Assembly (NCBI GenBank): GCA_024760905.1
Contig: CM045733.1
Span: 18,337,501 to 18,401,500 of the forward strand
Reading direction: 5' to 3'
Source: Plotosus lineatus
Lineage: Eukaryota; Chordata; Actinopteri; Siluriformes; Plotosidae
DNA length: 64,000 nt
The notes below the pieces were generated by a model, which made no database searches, was not told the DNA's origin, and saw only the letters and a list, made by a program, of their open reading frames with translations. The first letter of the stretch is position 1. The number at the start of each line of letters is the position of its first letter. The position numbers and the translations under genes are program-made. Positions 35,826-50,100 of this stretch are shown here, one piece after another.

Positions 35826-38800
35826 CACACACATACAGCAGGGCTGCCAACCCAGGAAAGTACCATTTTTTGTAGTCGATAAAGCGAAAATTAGTATTCG
35901 TAATAGACAAAATTAGTGCTCAAATTAGGATTCTTCAAAATTGCATATATGAACACACAGGTTGTTCGTAAACTTTTATTGCATTTTGGATTAATGATGA
36001 AGCGGCATATTTGAGTAAACCGTGTTTTCTACTCCTAATTCGAAATTATTTAATTCTACTGGTGTTATAGAATGTGTCATAATTATATATTGCATATTGA
36101 TTATATTATGCATCACCCTGAATGGCAAACCGGTCGCTAGCTGGCTATGCTATGTCCTCCCTTTATATGCGTTTTAGTATCAAAAATGCCCGAATGTGCA
36201 ATGCTAAATTTCGCATTGCACATTGTGCAAAAGGCTGTGTATCTGTCATGCTTCATAAATGGATAAGCTGTTGAATATCATCATCATCATCATCATCATC
36301 TTCTTCCGCTTCGTCCAGGGTCGGGTCGCGGGGGCAGCAACCTTAGCAAAGAGGTCCAGACATCCCTCTCCCGAGCTACTTCCTCCAACTCTCCCGGGGG
36401 GACACCGAGGCGGTCCCAGACAAGCCGAGAGACATAGTCCCTCCAGCGTGTTCTAGGTCGACCCCGGGGTCTCTTCCCGGTTGGACATGCCCGAAACACC
36501 ACACCAGGGAGGCGTCCGGGGGGCATTCTGACCAGATGCCCGAGCCACCTCAACTGGCCCCTCTCAATGCGGAGGAGCAGCGGATCTACTCCGAGCTCTC
36601 CCCGGATGGCGGAGCTGCTCACCCTATCTCTAAGGGAGAACCCCGCCACCCGGCGAAGGAAGCTCATTTCAGCCGCTTGTATCCGTGATCTTGTTCTTTC
36701 GGTCATTACCCAAAGCTCGTGACCATAGGTGAGGGTTGGAACGTAGATCGACTGGTAAATTGAGAGCTTCGCCTTGCGGCTCAGCTCCTTTTTCACCACA
36801 ACGGACCGGTACAGGCACCGCTTAACAGCGGAGGCTGCAGCGATCCGTCTGTCGATCTCTCGCTCCATCCTTCCCTCACTCGTAAACAAGACCCCAAGAT
36901 ACTTAAACTCCTCCACTTGGGGCAGGACCTCATTCCCGACCCGGAGGGTGCATTCCACCATTGTCCGACTGAGAACCATGGCCTCGGACTTGGAGGTACT
37001 GATCTTCATCCCGGCTGCTTCGCACTCAGCCGCGAATCGCTCCAATGAGAGCTGGAGGGCCCGACTTGAAAGCTGTTGAATATTCTGATTAAAAATTCTT
37101 GCTTTCTTTTTGTTGCCATTTTGGGTTTTCTGCAACCGTTCAATGATTGGCTCTGGCTGCCACAGCGTAGAGCTGTTGATTCGTGGAAATCGACCTACCT
37201 TGCTGTCGATTTAACAAATCACGTGGTAAAATACAACGGTAACATCCCATGAGATTTGACTTTGCTAGGCAGGTGAACATGGATCAAAATTGATGCAATT
37301 CAATTGAAAGGAGCATATTTTCCTGTAAGTTTGAAATTTGTATTGTCTGAATGAATCATATTGCTGCATTTTGTTGTGTTTTGTAAGAATACAGATTTGT
37401 AGTAGTTGGCAGCCCTGATGGAGATTTATATTACATGTTATTTAATTAGACCTATTATAGTTAGGTAATTTTATTATATATATTACATATGTCAAAGCTG
37501 GAGAATATACACTGGGTAAGAGGTAGAGCTTTATGGTGCTAAAATGCTATGGCCTGAGACCTGCTCTAAACAGGAGTATTGCACTGTCCAGGAAGATGGA
37601 AATGATGTTTATTCAATCAGTGTGTGTGGTGGTAGGATTACACATTTAACAGCTTTTGGGTAAAACCGTTCAGTTTGTTTTTAGTGTCCTGTACCTTTTT
37701 CCGAAGGGGAGGGGTGAGAAAATGGGGCGACCAGGGTGTGTGGGGTCGCTGATTCCACTGACTCACCTCTGAAGTCAATCAGTGTAAATGTGACAGGGCG
37801 GGTACTGTACTTCCAATTACCTGCTCTGCCGTCCTCACCACCCACTGCAAAATCGAAGAAGACACTTGAAGCACTCCACCCTCTTAGATTAGTTTGTTGG
37901 AACACGCCTAAGTATACTGTCGATCAAACTCGGTTGGTCAGTGGTGGAGGTGTGCTAATCTAAATACTGCCAAAAAAGGGTAAGTTTTTCAGCCGTCGTT
38001 TAAAGATACTCAGTGACTCAGCTGTCTGGACATCCAGAGCAAGTTCATTCTGCCACCTTGGAGCCAGAACAGAGAGGAGTTTAGATGCAGTTTTCCCTTG
38101 GTACAGGGAGGGATCAGTCTAGCAGACATGAAGGATCTGAGAGGACGTGGTTAAGTGTGATGAGTGCTTTGAGGTAGGAAGGTGCAGATCCATTGTTTGC
38201 CTTTGTACGAAAACATTACAGTCATCCCTTGAATATTGCTGATAATGTAGACCAGACCTGGCCGCGATATTCGAAAAACCGCGAAGTAGGAACGCCCCGC
38301 CCCCATTTCTACCATGTTGTCTCATTTCTATATGTTTTCGCGTCTATACAATATCAAGAAGTGTATATTAAACGTTACACAGTTATATGCATATGTAAAT
38401 ACTGTAATGTATTAATAATCAAATAGAATTTATATATAAATACTTTAAGTACTGTACTCAACTCTGACAATAGCTCTTCTCCGCGGTGCAGGACGTTCAC
38501 AAACACTATACAGTAAGATCACAAAAAATCCCGCGGGAATGTGCGAGGCAACAGCATTACGCGTCTAAGCCAATCAGCTTGCGAGATTGAGTTGAGTGGG
38601 CGGGAGGCAATATCGTCACACGTCTAAGCCAATCCTCTTACGAGATTGAGTTGAGTGGGCGGTTCCTGCCTGAACTGGGGAGGAGGGGCATTTCAGTCTG
38701 TCGTTTGGAAACAATGAACGCAGCCTGCCTTGGGTCCCTGCCTTCCGCTTGCTGACATGTGAGTTTCAGCACGAATTTTTTATGAACATTTTTTAATTTT

Positions 38801-41800
38801 ATTTTTTTATTAAAATACCGTGATGTACCAAGGCCGTGATGCTCAAATCGCGAAGTGGCAAGGGATGACTGTAGTATTTTAAATGTAATCTGAGCAGCTA
38901 CGGGAACCCAGTGGAGCGATTATAGCTGTGGTGCGGGAAAATTTTGGGAAGGTTGGAACAATCTGTGCAGCTGTATTCTGGCTCATTTTTCCAATTCGAA
39001 TAGCATTCAAAAGAAGACCTGCCAGGAGTGGGTTGTAGTAATGTAGTCTTGAAGGTGTTGAGCAAGTACAGTGGTACCTCACCTTACAAAAGACCCAATA
39101 AACGAAAAATCCAAGTTACAAAACGCATTTACCTAAAATTTCCATCTCTGAATACGAAAAATATTCCCATTACGAAACGCGCCATCTCAAAAAATTCAAA
39201 CAATGCGCAAATTGCTCTCCCATTGGCTATCTCCCAACACCCTGCCCCACTAGCCTCCCATTGGCTATTATGGAGCTGCTTCTCCATAATACCCATGATT
39301 CTTTTTGTGTGCCTTCGACCCATTGTTCATCACGGAGTTCTAACACGCATAAAGGACATAGTTACTGTTGTTTTGTGAGTTTTTCGAGTGTGCTCATTGC
39401 AACTTTATTTTTTGGCTCAGGCTTTCAACCTTGCATAAATATTTGTAAGATTATAACTCCGCTAAGAAGACATAGTCCACACACACAAGTGATTCCCGGT
39501 GCGAGTGAAAAGAAGCAGGCTCGTGGCATGTGGTTGAGTGATCTCACAAAGGAATATGGCCGTAACCCATCTACCGTCGGTCCGATATTGAAGCAGAAGG
39601 AGGCCTTAAAAGGTATAGTTTTATAATTTTTAAAGAGTTTAAGGGGTAGTATTGGGGGCCTTGGAACAAATCAGGCCTTTTACATGTAAAATGCTACTCA
39701 ACTTGTGAAAAAATCAGGTTACGAAACCCATTCTGGAACGGATTAATTTCGTAAGGTGAGGTACCACTGTATCTGAGTGGCCTTAATGTAAAACTGGATC
39801 AATCCTTTTGATGGGAAAGAGACGAAATCAACATGATCGAGACAGCTGGCGAGTCAGCTTGGATGAACAAGCAATTCAACCTTGCTGGGATTAAACTTCC
39901 GCTGGTAAGGTGCCATCCATGAAGAGAGACTTGCCAGACATGCAGTGATCCAGGCAGAAACATCAGTGAGGGAGGGAAAAGGGAACAAGTTGAGTGTCAT
40001 CTGCATAGCAGTGGTATGGCATCACAAAGGGACCTAGTATAAAGGGAGAGCAGAAGTGGACCATGAACTGAGTGCTGGAGAACTCCAATGGAAAGTCAGC
40101 ATTGGAGATATTGATCCATTTAGCCCATTGGTTCTCAAATAGTGGGGCGTGCCCCCCTGGAGGGGGATGCGATGGGGGGGGGGGGGGGGGTGACCCCAGG
40201 GAACATGCTGCTTTTTTTTTTTTTTTGGTTTGTTTTTTTTTGGTCATATTATAGTGTAATTTTACATCCACTACAGCAGGTGGCAGTCACTTTCTCACGG
40301 TCAGAGTGTGCCCAGAGGTAAAATAAGAAGTGAAGTTAATAAACCCACCATGGAAATTTTTAACGGGGACGGAAAGGGAGACGGTGAGAGAAACGAAAGT
40401 CTCCCAAAAGCTAAGTTGAGAGGTATGATGAAGCGGATATAGTGTGTGAAAGGCCGGTGTGTTCAGTGTGTCAAAAAAGCGTTGGTAGCGGACAGCATGA
40501 AGACAAATAAATGAAGATGTCACTTAGACATCACACCCCAATCACGTGATGAGCCGCGCAAGTTTTTGTTTTTTTTCCAGCAAAAACGTGTCGAATATTG
40601 CCAATGACCATCCTGCTTTGTGAATGCTACTCCAGCAAACCAGCAAGCGTTGTTAGCATCAGATAAGGTGGTCAGCTGGTCACCAAATTGCTCAGTGCAG
40701 AAAACTCCATAGCAGAGCAGAGGAACTGATCCTACCTGCAGCAGCCACGGTCTGTCATGCTGGATGATGTCACTGCTGCGAAAATAAGTGCGGGTCCCAG
40801 TTCCGCGTTGAGCAGGAGCTGAGTTCAGTATCATGCTTTAAACCCTGCTTCGAAAAGCTGTGCACTGTGAAATGTGCTTATTGTAGCCATTAATCTGGAC
40901 TTAATCATTTTGACAAAAAAAAAAAAATTCCTTTTTTTTTTTAGATTTTATATATTGTGCTGCTGAGTTAATATTGCTGATCAATTTGAATTAATTTTTA
41001 TTTATTTTTTTCAGTATCAAATGGTTCACATTGTTGGTCAAAAATGTTTACAGTTTAAATAGGGTACTTTTTTAATTTCAGGCAAATTGATGCACTTTAA
41101 ATCTTTTTGTTTAAAGACTAAATTGTTAGTTTGTTGGAAGTTAATCTATATTTCTTCCTCTTTTTTTATTTCATCATGTTAAGGATAGTGTTATGCAGAG
41201 GATTACTTATAACAATTTTTAGACAAATAATACTATATTGGGGGATGCGCGAAATGTTTTCATCTTCCTGGGGGGGGGGGGGGGTTCGACAGAAAATAAT
41301 TGAGAAGCATGGATTTAACCTCATGAGTGACCTTCAAGGTAGTAAGCAAACCACTGTCATGCTGCACCACAAATTACTTGACTCCTGAGGATGAACAAGT
41401 CTCGTTGTTGACTGTGTCAAATATATTTAAGTTAGGGTTTAGTTTGGCATATTGTAATTTTTGAATTTTTAGCAAAATTTGTTGTAGAATTAAAGATCTG
41501 AATAGGATGTTATATTTTGAAAGTTTGAGAAGAGTCTTGAGAAACATTGCTGTCAACATTGACCTCTTGAGGCTCCCTGTTTAGAATGGCGTGCATGCCC
41601 AGACAGTGGTCCAGATTTGAAATTGTGGTTTGGAAATACATTATTAAATTATGAGGGATAATGTTAAATTACAAGATTTAAACTTTTTAAAATATATTAC
41701 TTTGCATGCAGTAAAATTCAATCACAAACATTGCTGATATTTTCCAACCTTCTTATTCAGACAAGGGGGCCTGTTGGTGAATTTCCACCCTTCCATCCTG

Positions 41801-44800
41801 AGCTGCCTGCTGCCCCAATTGACCAGCCCTCGGTTAGCTGTGAGGAAGAGGACCATTATAGCTCTGGGTCATCTGGTCATGAGTTGTGGGAACCTTGTCT
41901 TTGTTGACCTCATTGAGCACTTGCTATCAGAGCTCTCGCGCAATGACTCCATGTCCACCACTCGCACTTATATCCAATGTATCGCTGCCATCAGCCGACA
42001 AGCCGGCCACAGAATCGGTGAGTAAACATTTGACATGGAAGCTTTGTCTTCTTATTTCATGTGTACCCGAACAGAAATATTGTAATCGGTATTTATCAGA
42101 AATGCACCACTTTTAGTCACGTCCAAAGCCACAATAAAAAAAAAAAAAAACTTGCTTTGAGCTTTTGAAAGATTTTAAAATGTTTACACGTTGCCTGATA
42201 TGTTTAGATTATAATTTCAAATATCACAAATTCAAAAATTACTACAGTGGTTCAGGATTATAAGTTGGTAAATGTGAATTAAGGTGCTCGCTATCTTTTC
42301 CGGGTGGTGTGATTTAACACAGCTGCCTCACAGCAAGAAGGTCTTGGATCCAATTCCCAGCTCAGGCATTTCTGTGTGGAGTGTGCTTGTTTGGGTTTCC
42401 TCCCACTGCCTAAAAACGGCCACAGTAAGTTAATTGGATGTTTTCAAGTCACCTGAGTGTGACTGGTTGTGAGTGTTGGCTGGTGTATCGCACCCTCACC
42501 CAGAGTCGGCTGAGATGAATGCCAGCCTCACCGTGACCCTGACTAAGATGCTTAGAAAATTAATGAATGAGAATTCTCTCCCAGAATGGATTGATGTATT
42601 TATTAATATACGATATTGAGCAAGTATCACAAGCAACAATATGTTTAATCCTAGCAGTGCCCAAAGCCGATCTCGTCGGCTTTCCCATGCACATCTTGTC
42701 AAACGTTAGCCATTATCGTTAGCACGAAAGTAAATACAAGTAGACAGTTTGTATGCTCGATGTGATTTGTGAATTCACAAATTCGGTTTTCACAGAAATT
42801 CAACAATAGCCGTCACAGTAATGAACAAAAATGCAGGGGCAGGTTTTACGGTGTAAAGCGCTCTTTGACGGCGTTCGTACTATAGGACGTGCCACACAAC
42901 TGCTCCAGTGATGGGCAGACTCTCGCTCAAACCCCGAGGGTCTTTCTCCTCCACAGAGGGTGTGTTGGTGGGATGTTTAGAACTGAGCACACTCGACTCC
43001 TATCCTGAGCTAATATGCTATGGTAGCTCAATGCTAGCCGTACCCCAGCTAACAATAAGCCTAGGCGGCAACATGGCAGGCGGGGAGGGGCCAAACGTTG
43101 ACTCCGGCGCTTGGGATCGCAGGGGTTGAAAGCCGTGTAGCCGGCTGGTGTAATCGCCTCGTCGGGTGTACTCTCCTTGAGCCATGTTTTACAGAAATGC
43201 AGCATGGAGCAGTCCTGTAGATCCCTCTGCGCTGCAATCCGAGCATGAAGCTTGTCCATCTTGTTTCGCAGAGACTGAACATTTTCAAACAGAATGACCA
43301 GAAGTGTTAACCTTCCACTGCTAACCAAGCGCTGTAGTCGTTGTTTGACCCCTCCCTGCCTGGGCTTATTGTTAGCCGGGGTGTGGCTAGCATTGAGCTA
43401 CCATAGCATATCAGCTCAGGATAGTTGAACGTGCGCAGTTCTAAACGTCCGCTCTCATAGCTGTAGTGGGGTCGACCGGTCATAGACGAGCATATTGCAA
43501 AAAAACAAATTAAAACGAACAAAAACAAATTGACTCCGAGAACTCAGCAACATTGCCCTCTAGGCCGCGCCATCTTGGAGATGTAAAAAGACATGAAGCG
43601 TAATTATTCAAGTTTATCCTTTTGGTATCGTTTATTAAACATGCTACAGAACATAAAATCTCACACACAAACATTAACTAAGGTACTGGAATAATAATTG
43701 AAAAAGACTTTAATACAACAGTTTAGATTATTCCTCTTCAGGCACTTCAGAGGAAACTGTCATTTCTTCAGGAGAAACATCCAACATTTTGTATCGCTTA
43801 GCCAGAGAAGACGCACAGCGTTTGAGTGGCATCACAGAGCTTAACTGGTAATTAGAACACACTAAAAAAAAGAGGTTCATTGACAACTTGTGTGTGAATG
43901 AGGAAAAAGGGGTGTTACATCATCTCAACCAGTCAGCAGGAAGGAGGACAGCCATTGGCTGAATTTGAATCACGTGACAGTTTCTCGGCAATCCGCGAAT
44001 ATGTAAATCGTGAGTGCAAAACCCCGAATAGTCAAGGGCCTACTGTACATCCTTATTGTAGCTGTAAACATGACAATTTTAAGAAATGGAAAATTTAGGA
44101 ATTTTAGAAAATAAAGTTTTTCCATGTTTCTTGAGGGGTTGTTTACTGAACTTGTTTGCTCGGTGCAAAAAACCCTACACATAGTATGAGGATGAGAGCG
44201 CCACTGCCAACTGTTGTAGTGGATGTGCAATTACATTTAATTCTAGTACAACACAGCAACAACAACGCCCCCCCCCCCCACCGCACACACCCACCACCAT
44301 GATTTGAGAGGTACTTTTCAAAGGAGACTGAGGATAAGCTTTGTCCTGATGAAGCGGTCGACTGCATAACAATCCCAACAGACTTTGTCCCGATTTGACA
44401 TTGTAAGGTAAAGATCTTCGATTCCCAAACATTTGGTTTTAAGCACAAAATTGAATTTAACTAAGCATTTCTGTCACTGTCTGAAAAGTGTTTGCTTGCG
44501 TCACTTTCTTCAAACACTATAAAGGCTGCTGGGTTCTGCCTCAAAAATAAGAAGTATGCAACAGGAAAAAACCTCAAGAGGAACTGGAGCTGGTTCTGTA
44601 AGATGCTTAAAACCTACTTACTTATAACACTGCTTTAAAATAACAGGAGCCTCAGGTAAAATTACATGCAAAGTGCATCTGGTTCAACATTTTGCCTGTT
44701 TCATTGAGTACTGTATACTGCTTTTTATAGTAAAAATGTTAAAGTAGCTTTACTCCACGTATTTCGTTTGAACGGTATGGTATATCCTATCGTCCAAATT

Positions 44801-47123
44801 TTATTTACAGGGCTAGAAGTTGCAGGTTATTTTTGTCAGGGTTCTATTTGCTTTGTTAATGTTTCAGCTTAAACTATACTTCAACTTCAATTTGTCTAAC
44901 TTTTGCATAATTCATAACGTGTAGGGCAAGACATTTTATTGATATTTAAGCAGTATAGATGTTGTCAGGTGTTTTGCAATCTTGGAATCCTGCTGGTTCA
45001 GAATTATTTTAAGAATAACAAATGATTAAACTATTCAAATAGGAGTATTATAGGACACATTGGAATAATGTTGGGGTTTTTGGCACTGTGCAACTTTTTA
45101 TTACTGAACGTTGCACCACTAGAACAGTTTTAATAAAATTGTCATTTATCTGGGGTTTTTTTTTTAGTTGTATTAAACCCATTTATATCAATGAACAAAT
45201 GGGGATAACACTTCAAAATCTATAAATATAATTACTGTGATGACTCCTACCATTTCTCACCGAAATAAATAATAAATTGCTGTCCATATAGTTTTGCTTC
45301 AGGGATCCTTAGGATCCCCTGGGCTTCACTTGGAGCGCTGGGAGAGGAAGGACGGTGTGTTGAAGCACTTTTTACAAGTTCCCTGAACATTAGTGTGTGA
45401 CAGGCAATGGGATGAGCCGCAGTCAGTTATTACCTGTCACTGTGCTGCATCTCTCAGCCGCACCTCTGGGACGCACCCAGAACACTGCGGGTGAAATGAA
45501 GTGAAAAGTCATTTAAGTTAGCAAGCGTGTTGAGCCATTGGCCAATTACCAACACTGTTTGATGAGACAAAGGCGGGGGCAATTTAAGATGTGAGGTTAC
45601 TTCAGTCAAGTGCATTCAAAGCAATTTTGTAGTTCTCTCCCCTGCTACTAGTTTTAATTAAATTTTGTGGGTAACATCCTTTTTTTTTTCCATCTGGCCT
45701 AAAAAGAGAAACCTTTATCGGGCAGAATTCTAAAGTTCTTTCTTGGCTTTAAAAAAAAAAAAAAAATCTAAATTCAACTCTCCAGCTGTTGCTTTAAGGA
45801 TAAGCTGGCATGTATATAATAGATGCATGAATACTAACTGTGCTGTTCGGGTCTTCCACAGGTGAGTACTTGGAGAAGATCATTCCATTGGTGGTGAAGT
45901 TTTGTAACATTGATGATGATGAACTGAGGGAATACTGCATACAAGCCTTTGAGTCTTTTGTCAGGCGGTGAGTAATTGGTTCACAGATGGATGAATTGTA
46001 ATTTTGTTTGCTCGTTCAACAGACAACAAAATACATTGTATACTTCCAGGTTTTTGGGTGTCCAGGTTATATAGAGGCTAAAATAATTATCCCAAACAAT
46101 ACTGAGTAAGCTAAATGCTTGTAATGAGTAAGGAAAGTGTGTGTGTGCGTGCGCGTGTGTGTGTATATGTATATACAGTGAGTCGTTGACTTATGACCTA
46201 TGCGAGTTACGTCTGATCGACTTTACGACTGCAAAAGTGGTGAAGCATGATTCATGGCAGTGCCGCGCGAGTGTTGCAGACGACAGTTGTTTGGGCTGCC
46301 GGCAGCGCCAGCATCTTAAAAGGCCAAGCAGGAGATGATGCAGCTTCACATTCTAACTGCTCAGAGCAAATCTAATCATCTACTTTCAATGCCACGTCAC
46401 TGTGGCGCGAAGCTGAGAGCCAATCCTTTCTGTGTGGGTGGGTCCGATACCTTGAAACTCTAATTTTATTGGACTCGTACGCTGCAGTGTCCCAAGTTTG
46501 GGCAATCAGCTGGTCTGCGGGTTGAAGTTTTTCCATGTCTGTCCTTTTGTGTTTGTTTGCCAGCTGTGATTGGATTCATGGAAATGAGCTGATCAAAATG
46601 AGGGAAATTTATCTCTTTACCCAAACAACACGCGCAGTCTGTGGCTGTTGTTATAATCCAATAAAATTGGAGTTTAAAGCTATCGGACCTGCCTACACAG
46701 TAGAGTACAGAAAGGATTGGCTCTCCGCTGCGTGTCACAGTGACGTGGAATTGAAAATAGATGTATAGATTTAAATGCGCGAATTTTATTCATCTGTTTG
46801 TTCCAAACTCGTAACCTGACACAAGCACGGATAGTTGACCTAATATATTAAAGATGTAAAAACAAAAATTTCATAATACATGTTTATTTAACATTAATAA
46901 TAAATAATAAAAGTGCAAGAATAAACAAGTCAACTAACCTTTCCGATCATCGACAGCAGCAAAGCTGTCACCTGGGCAGACATAAGGTGGTGTGTAATAG
47001 GAGAATTTTGTGCATGCGCACGCTATGGATACCAGTGAGTAAAGTCTCGTGGTGAACTCCCACAAGGCCAGTGCTTCTCGAATAGTGAGGGGAGTGGTGT
47101 GATACTGAGGAAAGACATGGCTG

Positions 47124-47156
<33 letters not shown>

Positions 47157-50100
47157 GTATGAGAACTCTGTGTAATTGCGCATTCTCTACAGTGGGTGGC
47201 AGTGGCGCGGTCACTGTATTCCCTATGGTGTAGGGCAGGGGTGTCAAACTCATGCCACAACGGGCCGTGTGGCTGCAGGTTTTTGTTTCAACCAAGCAGC
47301 AGCACACCTGACTCGATTCCTCACGAAGTCGATTGGTCAATCTGTGTGTTCTGTATAGAGACTGAGCAATCAACTGCCTGAAGACTCAGATCAGTTGATT
47401 GAATGAACCGAGTCAGGTGTGTTGCTGCTTGGTTGAAATAAAAACCTGCAGCCACATGGCCCTTCATGGCACAAGTTTGACGCCCCTGGTGTGGGGGGAA
47501 TCACCTAGCAAACAATAAGTGCATTAAACACGCTAGTCGCAATTTTTTTGGGGGGGACGGGGGGGGACTTCACTTGGTATTCGTATCATGGAAAATTCGT
47601 TATAAAAGGCACTCGTAAGTCAAGGTTTGTGTGTGTGCGCACGCGTGCGCAAATTTTCCTTTATTTATCCTGGAGGTCATTGTGCACACAGATGCTCCAA
47701 ACCAAATATTCATGTGCGATAGTTTGGTAATACAAGTTAAGATGTGAAAGGAGGCATACGATTCCTAGAGTTAAAACTAGGATAGTGCATTTTACTCAAT
47801 GTCAGGTAGAATATGGGAAACTGACCCACGGGTGACCATACCCCTCCCCTCAATCCACTCCAAAATGCATGCACAAACATGTCATGTCTTGTGTTTGAAG
47901 TTTCTTCAAGGTACTGCACTTTTATTTATTTATTTATTGTTTTATTTATTCACACTGACTGTTTTGGTCATTATTCTGTCCAGTCTGTAGGTGGTGTGCA
48001 TGCCATGTGGACATTTTTCATGTCATTGCACCAGTTTTGGGTGTCATTTGTCATAGGAGTAAGCCGATGGTTGTCGAAAGACATAGTAGCTGATTTCATT
48101 TTATTTCTAAGACCTAACACTGTATTTTAGGTTTATGTAATTTGCTTTGCGAGTAAATGGGCCCCTTTTCAAGGAAAGTTTTTGCTTCACTGTCAATATA
48201 AAACACTTCAGATGGGGAAAGCAGACATTGGGAGCACCGTTGCCATGTATTCTACCTCATAAATGTCCGAGAGTTCTTGTTCTTGCTTATTCAGTCACCT
48301 CATCTCCCCCTTATCTCTTCATCACCTCATTATAGTAGCTTCCAGTGTGGGGGGAAATGAATTTCCGTCACCCACTCCTTTTTCTCTGTTCAGCATTTTT
48401 CTTTTAGTACGTTCAATAAATGTGCTTTCTGTGGGTTTAAACACGCACTATTTCTTCAGCTGTAGAACTGACAGATATGTAGAGAGGATTATGTGCTTGT
48501 GTTTTTCTTAGATAAGCTTGCAGGCTAAGTTCTGAACAGAAGACAGGGAAGACAGCCTGACCCATTGTCTACCCCCCCCCCCCCAATCATCACCACCACA
48601 GCCTGTACAGTCGCTTTAATTATGAACACTTCTCAGAAGTGTATCTAATCTGGTACCTCACTCTTTATGTACTTAGGTGTCCGAAAGAGGTGTACCCCCA
48701 TGTTCCAACAATCATCAACATTTGCCTCAAGTACTTAACCTATGACCCCAACTACAACTATGATGATGAGGATGAAGATGAAAATGCAATGGATGCAGAT
48801 GGTGCTGATGAAGACTACCAAGGTATGAAGACAGTCTAGGTCTTAATTAAGACTTTGCTGGACATCTGTATGCCTCAGGATTGTAGCTGAACCCTTTGTG
48901 GGAAGAGAATCATGGTAGCACTCGTAACAAGTGTAGATGAAGTTGCAAATCTCTTCTCCTGCGGCATTTCCTGAAAGCAGCAGATCGATAAAGGAGTTCC
49001 TCACATGAGTGCTCCTCTGATTCTTCCCTTAAACTACTGTAGAAGTGTGGGTGGCGTGTCTGGCAGTCTTTCAACAATAAGATCAGAGGTGAAAACTTGA
49101 GAATGCGACTAGGCTAAATACAGGTCCTTCATTTATTTTAGTGTGATGTAATTTGTCTGTGTGGATCCATCACTCTTGATGGTGTCTCTCACCCAAAGTA
49201 GTTGAAGGTATGAAAGCCGATTGGACAGCTAACAGCAGCGTATTTCTGATCCTTTTTCAAGCGCATTTGTTGCGCATGTACGGTCTCTTTTGGTCTCCAT
49301 GTGAGCCTGACTAACCTCTTTTGCAGGAAGTGATGATGAATACAGTGACGATGACGACATGAGTTGGAAGGTGCGGCGAGCAGCTGCTAAATGCCTAGAT
49401 GCTGTGGTGAGCACCCGCCATGAGATGCTTCCTGAGTTCTACCGGACAGTCTCTCCAGCACTTATCGCTCGCTTTAAGGAACGTGAGGAGAACGTAAAGG
49501 CCGACGTGTTCCATGCATACCTGTCCCTGCTAAAACAGACACGGCCAGCCCAGAGCTGGCTATGCGACCCTGATGCTATGGAACAAGGAGAAACACCACT
49601 CACTATGCTGCAGAGCCAGGTAGAAGTCACACGCGTGTACACTCACACACAGTATTCTTGTTTCATCAGCAAAAGCAGTGTATGCCATCAAATTGAGGTC
49701 ATAAGTGAATTTTGCATGTGTAGGTCCCCATGATCGTGAAAGCCCTCCATAAACAAATGAAGGAGAAGAGTGTGAAGACCCGGCAGTGCTGCTTCAACAT
49801 GCTGACAGAGCTGGTAAATGTGCTCCCTGGGGCTCTGACTCAGCACATCCCGGTGCTCGTCCCAGGTATGTGCCCCTGGCTTTCTCTGTATTTAGTGACC
49901 TGAATGTTTCTTGCACACATTTGATGTATTTAGGGTGGGGAAACATGACGACTTATTATCGACACAAAGAATTTGTAAACAATTTTCCGCTGTTTTCTGG
50001 TTGTGCAAACCATTATTTCTATGTGTAATTGCGTTATACAGCAGAGAGCGCATTAACATGCAATCGAGTATGCATAACCAACCCCCCTACTTCTATAGAA

